Assembly: GCA_045646845.1 (NCBI GenBank)
Contig: JAZRLO010000044.1
Coordinates: 14,546-78,545 of the forward strand
DNA from: HGM04593 sp045646845
GTDB taxonomy: Bacteria; Bacteroidota; Bacteroidia; Bacteroidales; Bacteroidaceae
Direction of reading: 5' to 3'
DNA: 64,000 nt
Translations under genes and position numbers: made by a program
The notes under the pieces: model-generated
Seen by the model: only the letters and a program-made list of their open reading frames with translations
What the model was told of the DNA's origin: nothing
The model's database searches: none
Part shown: positions 7,712 through 14,923 of the stretch, one piece after another
How the letters are laid out: each line of letters opens with the position of its first letter
How positions within the stretch are numbered: position 1 is the first letter of the stretch

Positions 7712-9610
7712 ATGTTAGAAAAGATAGAGACTGTTTCGATACTTTTGTTGTCGGTGGTGTTCTTCATCAGCGGCAAGGTACGTTCCGACATTGTCGCATT
7801 GTGTGCGCTGGTGGCTCTTATAGTGTGCGGTGTGCTCACTCCTGCGGAAGCCCTGGCCGGCTTTTCCAGTCCGGTGCTCATAATGATGATAGGCCTTTTC
7901 GTGGTGGGAGGAGCCATATTCCAGACCGGCCTTGCCAAAATGATAAGTTCCAAACTTATGAAGTTCGCCGGGAACAGTGAGACACGCCTGTTCCTGCTGG
8001 TAATGCTGGTTACATCCCTGATGGGAGCGTTCGTCAGCAATACGGGAACTGTTGCCATAATGATTCCTATAGTGGTGAGCATGGCAATGAGCATGAAGAT
8101 GAGTCCAGGTCGCCTACTGATGCCGTTGGCCTTTGCGAGCAGTATGAGCGGTATGATGACGCTTATCGGTACGCCACCGAACCTTGTCATCAATGATGAA
8201 CTTGTGGAGCATGCCGACAAATTGAAGGAACTGGGTCTGGCAGGGGAGTATGCCGACGGCTTCGGCTTTTTCACATTCTTGCCCGTAGGTATTATCTGTA
8301 TTGCCGTAGGTACTGTCATACTTCTGCCGCTCAGCAAGCGTTTCCTGTCAAAACCGGGTGCTTTGAGCGGTGCCAGCGCAAGCAGCGGAAAGTCTCTGAA
8401 GGCTCTTGTCAAGGAGTACGGCATTGCCAACAATCTGCATCGTTTGAACGTGGGGGCTTCCTCGCTTGTGGTAGGCAAGAGTATCGGTGAACTCGATATA
8501 CGCGAAAAATACGGTGTGAATATAATCGAGGTCCGCATGGCCGAGAATAACCAGCGCGGCCTGCTTTCGAAGAGTGTGGTGCAGAAGACTGCCGACCCCG
8601 ATACCATAATCTCTGCCGATGACATGCTTTATGTTTCGGGCACGACCGGACAGGTGAAGTCTTTTGCCGATGCCTACAGGCTCGATATCGTGTCGTATGA
8701 TGACAGTGAAAGGAAGGCCGCTCTCGACTTCTATGACATAGGCGTTGCCGAGATTGTGCTCATGCCGTCATCCACTATCGTGAACAAGACTGTAAGGGAA
8801 GTGGAGTTCAGGACAAGGTACAATGTGAGTGTCCTTGGAGTATGCCGCAAGAACAAATATATTCTTGAAGGTATTGCGGACGAGAAGATACATTCCGGTG
8901 ACGTGCTTCTGGTGCAGGGTACGTGGAGCAATATCGCTGGTCTCGAACAGGAAACCAATGAATGGATTGTCGTGGGAAGACCGCTCGATGAGGCTGCAAA
9001 GGTGACTCTCGATTATAAGGCTCCTGTGGCTGCGGCTATAATGCTTGCGATGATTGCGGTCATGGTCTTTGACTTCATTCCTATAGAACCTGTCACGGCG
9101 GTCATGATTGCCGGCCTACTGATGGTTCTTACCGGCTGTTTCAGGAATGTTGAGGCCGCATACAAGACTATCAACTGGGAAAGTGTGGTGCTTATAGGTG
9201 CCATGATGCCAATGTCAACGGCTCTTGAGAACACAGGAATATCTGCCGGTATTTCAAACTCTCTTGCAACTTATCTTGGTGGGTTCAGTCCGCTGTTGCT
9301 TCTTGCCGGAATATATTTCACGACCTCGTTGCTCACGATGTTCATAAGCAATACGGCTACAGCGGTGCTCATGGCTCCAATTGCAATGAACTGTGCAATA
9401 GCCATAGGCGTGAACCCGGTACCGATGCTTTTTGCCGTGACATTGGGCGCGAGCCTCTGCTTTGCGTCACCCTTCTCTACGCCTCCCAACGCATTGGTGA
9501 TGCCGGCCGGTCAGTACACCTTCTCCGATTATGTCAAGGTAGGTCTGCCGTTGCAGGTGATATTGGGTATTGTTATGATACTTCTTTTGCCTTTGCTGTT
9601 CCCGTTTTAA
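7712..9610 (+). CDS. SLC13-type anion permease with two TrkA-C domains
   Basis: Inner-membrane transporter of the DASS/ArsB-like superfamily, 632 residues. Hydrophobic segments fill the first 180 residues, including VSNTGTVAIMIPIVVSMA and LIGTPPNLVIND, the typical paired substrate-loop motifs. The centre (about 210-440) holds two RCK_C/TrkA-C ligand-binding domains, recognisable by GKSIGELDIREKYGVNIIEV and VNKTVREVEFRTRYNVSVLG. Another membrane block repeats the loops as ISNTATAVLMAPIA and FASPFSTPPNALV. The substrate (sulfate, dicarboxylate or other anion) cannot be told from sequence. ATG 7712 (MLEKIETVS) is preferred over an upstream start at 7661 because the promoter overlaps that extension. 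It stands alone, divergent from tamB. Confidence 0.87.
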   Translation: MLEKIETVSILLLSVVFFISGKVRSDIVALCALVALIVCGVLTPAEALAGFSSPVLIMMIGLFVVGGAIFQTGLAKMISSKLMKFAGNSETRLFLLVMLVTSLMGAFVSNTGTVAIMIPIVVSMAMSMKMSPGRLLMPLAFASSMSGMMTLIGTPPNLVINDELVEHADKLKELGLAGEYADGFGFFTFLPVGIICIAVGTVILLPLSKRFLSKPGALSGASASSGKSLKALVKEYGIANNLHRLNVGASSLVVGKSIGELDIREKYGVNIIEVRMAENNQRGLLSKSVVQKTADPDTIISADDMLYVSGTTGQVKSFADAYRLDIVSYDDSERKAALDFYDIGVAEIVLMPSSTIVNKTVREVEFRTRYNVSVLGVCRKNKYILEGIADEKIHSGDVLLVQGTWSNIAGLEQETNEWIVVGRPLDEAAKVTLDYKAPVAAAIMLAMIAVMVFDFIPIEPVTAVMIAGLLMVLTGCFRNVEAAYKTINWESVVLIGAMMPMSTALENTGISAGISNSLATYLGGFSPLLLLAGIYFTTSLLTMFISNTATAVLMAPIAMNCAIAIGVNPVPMLFAVTLGASLCFASPFSTPPNALVMPAGQYTFSDYVKVGLPLQVILGIVMILLLPLLFPF

Positions 9611-9633
9611 AAAAAAAAGTCTGTCAAAATTGC

Positions 9634-9663
9634 TTGTTTTTGATGGTAAATTATGTAATTTTG
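9634..9663 (+). promoter_or_regulatory. Promoter for the sigma54-regulator/lptE/secG operon
   Basis: TTG (9634-9636) and TAATTTTG (9656-9663) are 19 bases apart; the start codon is at 9682. This is a housekeeping-type promoter, not a sigma54 -24/-12 site. Confidence 0.6.
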
Positions 9664-9681
9664 TCATAAATTTCAATTCGT

Positions 9682-10911
9682 ATGAATGCGGCAGAGGTAC
9701 AAAGGGTAAAGCAGCAGTTCGAGATTATAGGCAATGATCCCGAGCTGTTGAGGGCAATAGATACGGCAATGCAGGTTGCGCATACCGATCTGACAGTGCT
9801 CATTACCGGTGAAAGTGGAGTGGGAAAGGAGTTCTTTCCTAAAATAATACATACCAACAGTGTACGCAAGCACGCTAAGTATATAGCTGTGAATTGCGGT
9901 GCGATACCCGAAGGGACAATAGATTCGGAACTCTTCGGGCATGTCAAAGGAGCCTTTACAGGTGCCGTGAACGAGCGCAAGGGCTATTTCAGCGAGGCCA
10001 ACGGGGGAACGATATTTCTTGATGAGGTTGCCGAACTTCCGTTGTCAACGCAGGCGCGTCTGTTGCGAGTGCTTGAGAACGGTGAGTTCTTGCGCGTGGG
10101 TTCGTCTGACGTGGAGAAAACTGACGTACGCATTGTATGTGCGACAAATGTCGATTTGCCGTCGGCGATAGCCGAGGGACGTTTCCGCGAAGATCTTTAT
10201 TACCGTCTGAACACAGTGCCCATCAATGTTCCGTCGTTGCGTAATCGTGGCGAAGATGTGGTTCTGCTCTTCAAAAAATTTTCGATGGACTTTGCACGGC
10301 GGTATAATATGCCTCGCGTACAGCTCGACGAGAGTGCAATCGCGGCACTCATGAACTATCCGTGGCCGGGCAACATACGTCAGCTGAAGAACGTCGCCGA
10401 ACGGGTTACAATGCTTGAACTCAACCGCGAGGTCAACGGTGATGTCCTGGAACAATATCTTCCGCCTATGCCAAAGAGAAATCTGCCGATGCTGGCAGGC
10501 CAGGGCGGCGGTGACCGCAAGAGTTTCGAGAGTGAAAGGGAAATCCTTTATAGCGTTCTTTTTGACATGAGGCGTGACATTACCGAGTTAAAAAGCCAGA
10601 TTGAGAGTCTGCGTGCAGCCGGCAAGGAGAAGGAAACCGTACACTACTATGCCGATACGCATGAGATGCCTGTCCTGCATCATGCCGCTCAGCATCAGGT
10701 GCAGCCGCACAATGCAGTGGCACCTGTGGATGCCGAGCTGAATGTTGTGGATGAGTATGTCGAAGAGGCTCTTTCGCTGAATGATGTAGAGAAGAGGACC
10801 ATTCTGGCAGCCTTGGAGCGTAACAGGGGAAAGCGGAGGAATGCCGCAAGGGAACTGAACATATCGGAGCGTACGTTATACAGAAAGATAAAGGAATATG
10901 GCATTGAATGA
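9682..10911 (+). CDS. Sigma54-interacting AAA+ transcriptional activator
   Basis: Bacterial enhancer-binding protein that remodels RpoN-RNA polymerase. From residue 15 it is a full AAA+ sigma54-interaction domain: Walker A GESGVGKE (43-50), the sigma54-contact loop GAFTGA, Walker B GGTIFLDE, arginine-finger region FREDLYYRLN and NYPWPGNIRQLKN. The C-terminus (about 360-409) is a Fis-type HTH (RRNAARELNISERTLYRKI). There is no N-terminal receiver, GAF or PAS domain, so the protein begins directly with the ATPase and must be controlled by level or by a partner. It overlaps lptE by 14 bases and heads an operon ending in secG, an order I recognise from Bacteroides genomes. Confidence 0.92.
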   Translation: MNAAEVQRVKQQFEIIGNDPELLRAIDTAMQVAHTDLTVLITGESGVGKEFFPKIIHTNSVRKHAKYIAVNCGAIPEGTIDSELFGHVKGAFTGAVNERKGYFSEANGGTIFLDEVAELPLSTQARLLRVLENGEFLRVGSSDVEKTDVRIVCATNVDLPSAIAEGRFREDLYYRLNTVPINVPSLRNRGEDVVLLFKKFSMDFARRYNMPRVQLDESAIAALMNYPWPGNIRQLKNVAERVTMLELNREVNGDVLEQYLPPMPKRNLPMLAGQGGGDRKSFESEREILYSVLFDMRRDITELKSQIESLRAAGKEKETVHYYADTHEMPVLHHAAQHQVQPHNAVAPVDAELNVVDEYVEEALSLNDVEKRTILAALERNRGKRRNAARELNISERTLYRKIKEYGIE

Positions 10912-11425
10912 TATTTTGCGTAGAATGAGGTTACCGTTGCTGGTGTCGGCGGTACTCCTGTTGGCAGGGTGCAGAATCAGCTACAAGTTTACAGGGGCGT
11001 CCATTGACTATACGAAGGTGAAGAGCGTCTCCATAGAGCAGTTCCAGAACCGTGCAGCATACCAGTGGGGCCCGATGGCCACAATGTTCAATGAGGCTTT
11101 GACCGATGCCTTCGTGCAGCAGACTAAACTTGAACAGGTAGCACGTGGAGGTGACCTGCAGCTGGCAGGTGAGATAACTGCATATGACCAGTTCAACAAG
11201 TCCATATCTTCCGACGGCTATTCTGCCATGGTGCAGCTGAAGATGACCGTGAATGTCCGCTTCACCAACAACACGAACCACGAAGAGGACTTCGAACGCC
11301 AGTTCAGTGCCACACGTGATTTCGACGCCACACAATCGCTCGATTCCGTACAGGAGGAGCTCGTGGAGCAGATGATAAAGGAGATTGTTGAAGCCATATT
11401 CAATGCTGCAGTAGCCAATTGGTAA
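10898..11425 (+). CDS. lptE: LptE-family LPS-assembly lipoprotein
   Basis: Outer-membrane lipoprotein expected to plug LptD and help deliver lipopolysaccharide to the cell surface. 175 residues; hydrophobic segment LPLLVSAVLLL then lipobox LAGC, with cysteine as the mature N-terminus. The mature part begins YKFTGASIDYTKVKSVSIEQ, the start of the LptE fold in Bacteroidetes, followed by alternating beta segments and a C-terminal amphipathic helix (VEQMIKEIVEAIFNAA). The start lies inside the preceding regulator gene and the next gene begins 2 bases after the stop, so all are probably co-transcribed. Function rests on family similarity and neighbourhood. Confidence 0.85.
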   Translation: MALNDILRRMRLPLLVSAVLLLAGCRISYKFTGASIDYTKVKSVSIEQFQNRAAYQWGPMATMFNEALTDAFVQQTKLEQVARGGDLQLAGEITAYDQFNKSISSDGYSAMVQLKMTVNVRFTNNTNHEEDFERQFSATRDFDATQSLDSVQEELVEQMIKEIVEAIFNAAVANW

Positions 11426-11426
11426 A

Positions 11427-12140
11427 ATGGAAAAGTTGACTTATTATATATCGCATCCCGACAAGCTCGACCGCAATACTTTGTACGAACTTCGCATGAT
11501 TGTAGGCAAGTATCCCTCTTTTGATGTTGCCAGGTTGCTGATGCTCAAGAATCTTTATCTGCTTCACGATATTGACTTCGGCAAGGAGATGAGGAAATCT
11601 GCGCTCTATCTGAAGAGCCGTTGGCCCATATTCGAACTGATGGCGGGTTACGGTGCGTCTGCGGGTATCGACAATGCGCCTGCCGACATTCCCGTTGACA
11701 GGACCATGTCCTTGATAGACGCGTTCCTGGGCACATTGCCGGCCGACTCTTTCTCTCTTGAGGCCGAAGGGGCTGCCGCGGTCGATTATGTGTCGGCATA
11801 TCTGAAGAGTTCAGAGGCTCCTGCAGAGAGTGTTCCGGCATTGCGCGGACAAGAACTCATAGATGACTTCCTTTCCGGTGACAATGAGAGGATTACGCTC
11901 GATTTGCGTGGTGATTCAGAGCCGGCTGCCGAGATTTCGGAAGAACAGGTAGAGACGACGTCGGCAGAACCTTCGTTCTTTACCGAGACTCTTGCCCAAA
12001 TTTATATAAAACAGGGCAAGTATGATAAGGCTCTTGAAATTATTAAGCGGTTATATTTGGAATATCCGAATAAAAATCGTTACTTTGCAGACCAAATAAG
12101 ATTTTTGGAAAAAATAGTAAAACATACAAAAAAAGGATAA
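11427..12140 (+). CDS. Conserved unknown protein with a C-terminal TPR-like hairpin
   Basis: 237 residues, no signal peptide. The N-terminal third is helical (YYISHPDKLDRNTLYELRMI then LLMLKNLYLLHDIDFGKEM). The middle is acidic and probably flexible. The C-terminal 45 residues (FFTETLAQIYIKQGKYDKAL, then EIIKRLYLEYPNKNRYFADQ) form a classic TPR motif. I know it only as a conserved Bacteroidales hypothetical protein between lptE and secG. Two bases separate it from lptE and one from secG, so translation is probably coupled. A scaffold role near the envelope or secretion machinery is a guess. Confidence 0.75.
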   Translation: MEKLTYYISHPDKLDRNTLYELRMIVGKYPSFDVARLLMLKNLYLLHDIDFGKEMRKSALYLKSRWPIFELMAGYGASAGIDNAPADIPVDRTMSLIDAFLGTLPADSFSLEAEGAAAVDYVSAYLKSSEAPAESVPALRGQELIDDFLSGDNERITLDLRGDSEPAAEISEEQVETTSAEPSFFTETLAQIYIKQGKYDKALEIIKRLYLEYPNKNRYFADQIRFLEKIVKHTKKG

Positions 12141-12141
12141 T

Positions 12142-12360
12142 ATGTATAGTTTGTGCGTTGTATTGATGGTTATAGCAGCAGTGCTTATGTGCCTTATCGT
12201 TTTGATACAGAACTCAAAGGGTGGCGGTCTTGCTTCAAGTTTCTCATCATCTAACCAGATCATGGGTGTAAGAAAGACTACTGATTTCCTTGAGAAGGCT
12301 ACATGGACCCTTGCTGCGGCTATGGTTATTCTAAGCGTTCTGGCATCACACTCGATGTAA
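12142..12360 (+). CDS. secG: Preprotein translocase subunit SecG
   Basis: Small inner-membrane subunit that assists SecYE and SecA in protein export. 72 residues with two hydrophobic helices (LCVVLMVIAAVLMCLIVLI and TLAAAMVILSVLA) joined by the SecG loop QNSKGGGLASSF. Length and topology match the family, though the acidic tail present in many Bacteroidetes SecG proteins is absent. It is the last gene of the operon and is followed by a strong terminator. Confidence 0.95.
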   Translation: MYSLCVVLMVIAAVLMCLIVLIQNSKGGGLASSFSSSNQIMGVRKTTDFLEKATWTLAAAMVILSVLASHSM

Positions 12361-12413
12361 TAGGCGACAGGAATAACGGCAGGGTACAAATGATTGCCTT
12401 GCAACAGATAGAC

Positions 12414-12447
12414 AGACCGGCTCACAAGCCGGTCTTTGTTTGTTTAT
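12414..12447 (+). terminator. Rho-independent terminator after secG
   Basis: AGACCGGCT pairs with AGCCGGTCT over a 4-base loop, followed by TTTGTTTGTTT. Confidence 0.88.
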
Positions 12448-12649
12448 GCTTGCCGCATCGGACATGACGGCTCAGTTGCCTGAATTTCTTATCCTCCCGG
12501 GGGGTGCAGATTAGCTAAGTTGGAAAACAGTTAAACCGCCAAAAAGGGGTTGACCTCGTACGCAATGGCATTTACTTCAAGTAAACTGCGGTATTTGGGG
12601 CCTTCGCAAGCCTAAAATAGCTCTTTTTATTCGAACCTCAACAATAAAA
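12448..12649. other. Spacer between converging terminators, with a short hairpin
   Basis: The whole gap between secG and the DUF349 gene is 339 bases, and this is its unexplained middle. I find no reading frame of note. It contains the perfect palindrome TTTACTT-C-AAGTAAA (12571-12585), flanked by CGCA (12560-12563) and TGCG so the hairpin can be lengthened. No promoter is clear. Confidence 0.4.
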
Positions 12650-12676
12650 GGGTGACCCCAAAAAGCTGGGTCACCC
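12650..12676 (-). terminator. Rho-independent terminator after the DUF349 gene
   Basis: GGGTGACCC pairs with GGGTCACCC over a 9-base loop; on the minus strand TTTTATTG follows. Confidence 0.85.
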
Positions 12677-12699
12677 TCGCAATATCAAGGTAGAAGTAT

Positions 12700-14571
12700 T
12701 TACTCCTTCTCCATTTCCTCTTCTACAAGGTGAATCTTCTTCAGTATCACCTGAGCGTCCTGTTTGAGCTTTTCGACTCTCTGGCGCATTACATCAACAA
12801 GGCTTTCGCCCTTCTTGTTCGATACGCTCAAGAATCCGAGGTTGTTCTCGTATGTAGAAATCTCGTTCTTCAGTGTCTCATACTGTCTGATGAGGTGGTC
12901 GCGTTCGCGCTGGAGGCTGTTTCCGCCCTTGTTGATGTTGTTGCGGAAGTTGGCTATCTTGCGCTCGTTTGCACTGATGTGGAGTGCTTCGTAGATGGCG
13001 TTGCTGGCCTCTCTGTACTCCTTGTAAATCTTGTCTTTCTCTTTGAAAGGCACGAATCCTATGCTGTTCCACTCCTGTGCAAGTGCCGACAGCTGGCTTG
13101 TCTGCTGCCCTGCGGGAAGCGTGGTGTCAATGGCCTTTATCTTCTCTATAATTTCGCGTTTGAGCTTAAGGTTCTCCTGCTCTATGCTTCTCTGGCTTGA
13201 TGTCGCCGCATTGCGTCTTTCAAAGAATGCGTCACATGCCGTAACGAAGCGTTTCCACAAGGCGTCGGAATGCTTCTGCGGAACGGGACCGGTCTCCTTC
13301 CACTCCTTCTGCAGTTTTGTGAGCTTGTCGGCTGTCTCTTTCCACTCTTCGCTGTCTTTCAGTGCTTCAGCTGCATCGCATAGCTCTTTCTTGCGCTCGA
13401 GGTTCTTTACAAGAGTGTTTTTTGCCTCTTTGAAGAAGTCGCTCTTCTGCTTGAAGAACGCATCGCATGCAGCGCGGTAACGCTCGAAAATCTTGAGATT
13501 CATCTTCTGTGGAGCGAAGCCAATCTCTTTCCATTTAGCCTGCAGGGCGATGATCTGTTCTGTCGCGTTGTTCCAGGCCTGGAATGTCGTGAGTGCAGCA
13601 AGGTCCATGTTCTCAATCTCCTCGCAGATGGCACTCTTCTTTTCGAGGTTCTCCTTCTCCTTCTCCTTTTTCGCCTCGAAGTGTTCCTGATGGCGACGAT
13701 TGATGTTTGTTGATGCTGTCTTGAAACGTGTCCAGATCTCCTCGCGCAGTTCCTGTGCGACAGGGCCTGTCTCGCGGAATTCATTGTGGAGCTGTTGGAG
13801 CTGGCGGAAAGCATTTATGATGTCTTCCTCCTTCTCAAGAACTTCCGCTGTTTCGCATATTCTTGTCTTTATCTCAAGGTTCTTCTTGAAATCATATTCA
13901 CGGAATTCATGGTTTATCTTCAGTACATCGTAGAACTGCTCCGTGAGCAACTGGTACTGTTTCCACATCTCTGTCACTTTCTCCTGAGGGATGTTCCTTA
14001 TCTCTTTCCATTTTGCCTGTACGGCTTTGAATTCATTGACTTCGGGTGTGCCCTGGCCTGCTTTTTCCACAAGAGCCTGCAACTGTTCAAGAAGACGTAC
14101 TTTCTCTTCGTAGTTAGCCTTCATCTCCTCTTCCTGAGCAGCAAGCCATGCATTGCGCTTGGCCTTTATGGTTGCCATGTGGCTCTTGAAGGCCTCTTCG
14201 AGCCCGTCCTCCTTGGGGATGAACAGGGCCTCGTCACCGCCTTGAGCGACAAATTCTTTCATTTCGGCCTCTATCTCCGCTGTGCGGATACGGTAGAACT
14301 GTACCTTCAACGCTTCAACCTCGTTTCTGTTGCCGTTGGCATATTCGCCTTCGGCAATGACACTCAAGCGTCCGATAATCTCCTGACGGCTTTCCGGCTT
14401 TGCACTTGCCTCTTCTGCAACAGAGGCTACTTCTGTCTCTACTTCTGGAGTCTCCTCTTCGTTGCTGTTCTGCTCAATCTGTTCAATCGTAGTGGCATCT
14501 ACAGCCTCTTCAGGAGTACTCACGATGTTCAACTCTTCCTGCTGTACATCGGGTTTCTTTGTTTCGTTCAT
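12700..14571 (-). CDS. DUF349-repeat coiled-coil protein
   Basis: A 623-residue cytoplasmic protein with no signal or membrane segment. The first 60 residues are strongly acidic (EEAVDATTIEQIEQNSNEEE). The rest is long charged helices carrying at least five DUF349 units, each with a W-K-E-I/T-G-x-x-P core: KWKEIRNIPQEK, EFRETGPVAQEL, KWKEIGFAPQKM, EWKETGPVPQKH and EWNSIGFVPFKE. The C-terminus is a further coiled coil with many K/E residues. The molecular role is not established to my knowledge. It is a single-gene transcript with its own promoter region and terminator, facing secG. Confidence 0.85.
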   Translation of the reverse strand: MNETKKPDVQQEELNIVSTPEEAVDATTIEQIEQNSNEEETPEVETEVASVAEEASAKPESRQEIIGRLSVIAEGEYANGNRNEVEALKVQFYRIRTAEIEAEMKEFVAQGGDEALFIPKEDGLEEAFKSHMATIKAKRNAWLAAQEEEMKANYEEKVRLLEQLQALVEKAGQGTPEVNEFKAVQAKWKEIRNIPQEKVTEMWKQYQLLTEQFYDVLKINHEFREYDFKKNLEIKTRICETAEVLEKEEDIINAFRQLQQLHNEFRETGPVAQELREEIWTRFKTASTNINRRHQEHFEAKKEKEKENLEKKSAICEEIENMDLAALTTFQAWNNATEQIIALQAKWKEIGFAPQKMNLKIFERYRAACDAFFKQKSDFFKEAKNTLVKNLERKKELCDAAEALKDSEEWKETADKLTKLQKEWKETGPVPQKHSDALWKRFVTACDAFFERRNAATSSQRSIEQENLKLKREIIEKIKAIDTTLPAGQQTSQLSALAQEWNSIGFVPFKEKDKIYKEYREASNAIYEALHISANERKIANFRNNINKGGNSLQRERDHLIRQYETLKNEISTYENNLGFLSVSNKKGESLVDVMRQRVEKLKQDAQVILKKIHLVEEEMEKE

Positions 14572-14649
14572 CTGCTTGTTGTTTTAAGTTCTTGCGAAAA
14601 TGTCCCCGGCGCATATTAGCGGCGGGTGACCTTTTGCGCATTATTCTGC

Positions 14650-14682
14650 GAATATAAATATAAAATTCGATTATAATGCAAT
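14650..14682 (-). promoter_or_regulatory. Possible promoter for the DUF349 gene
   Basis: On the minus strand TATATTCG (14657-14650), a one-base variant of TAnnTTTG, lies 22 bases after TTG (14682-14680). Spacing is slightly long, so this is tentative. The rest of the 14572-14923 gap holds only this and the downstream hairpin at 14849-14893. Confidence 0.35.
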
Positions 14683-14848
14683 CTGTTGCTAAAGTTTTTA
14701 ACAAAATGGCATAAGAACATGTCGTAAGATGGATGATGGCTTGCGTTGTGCTGTTTTATGGTACCGGTTTATCTTTAAAATTACCATTACTGTACAATCC
14801 CAATGATAATTCCCCTAACAATAATCACCCGTAAAGGGTTCATTTGCT

Positions 14849-14893
14849 GCAATATATAACGGGCCCCATAATCTGAGGCCCGTTATATATTGC
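14849..14893 (-). terminator. Long hairpin terminator after the secreted CHB_HEX-type gene
   Basis: A perfect 17-base-pair stem beginning GCAATATATAACGG around an 11-base loop, 31 bases past the stop of the 691-residue protein. It ends the long minus-strand run that begins near 28.1 kb. Confidence 0.75.
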
Positions 14894-14923
14894 TAATCGT
14901 TCAGTTGGCTGCCGATGTTTCCT

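Noticed and set aside
7630..8625. 331-codon minus-strand frame opposite the SLC13 gene
   Set aside because: Antisense to a clear transporter; serine/arginine-rich shadow sequence.
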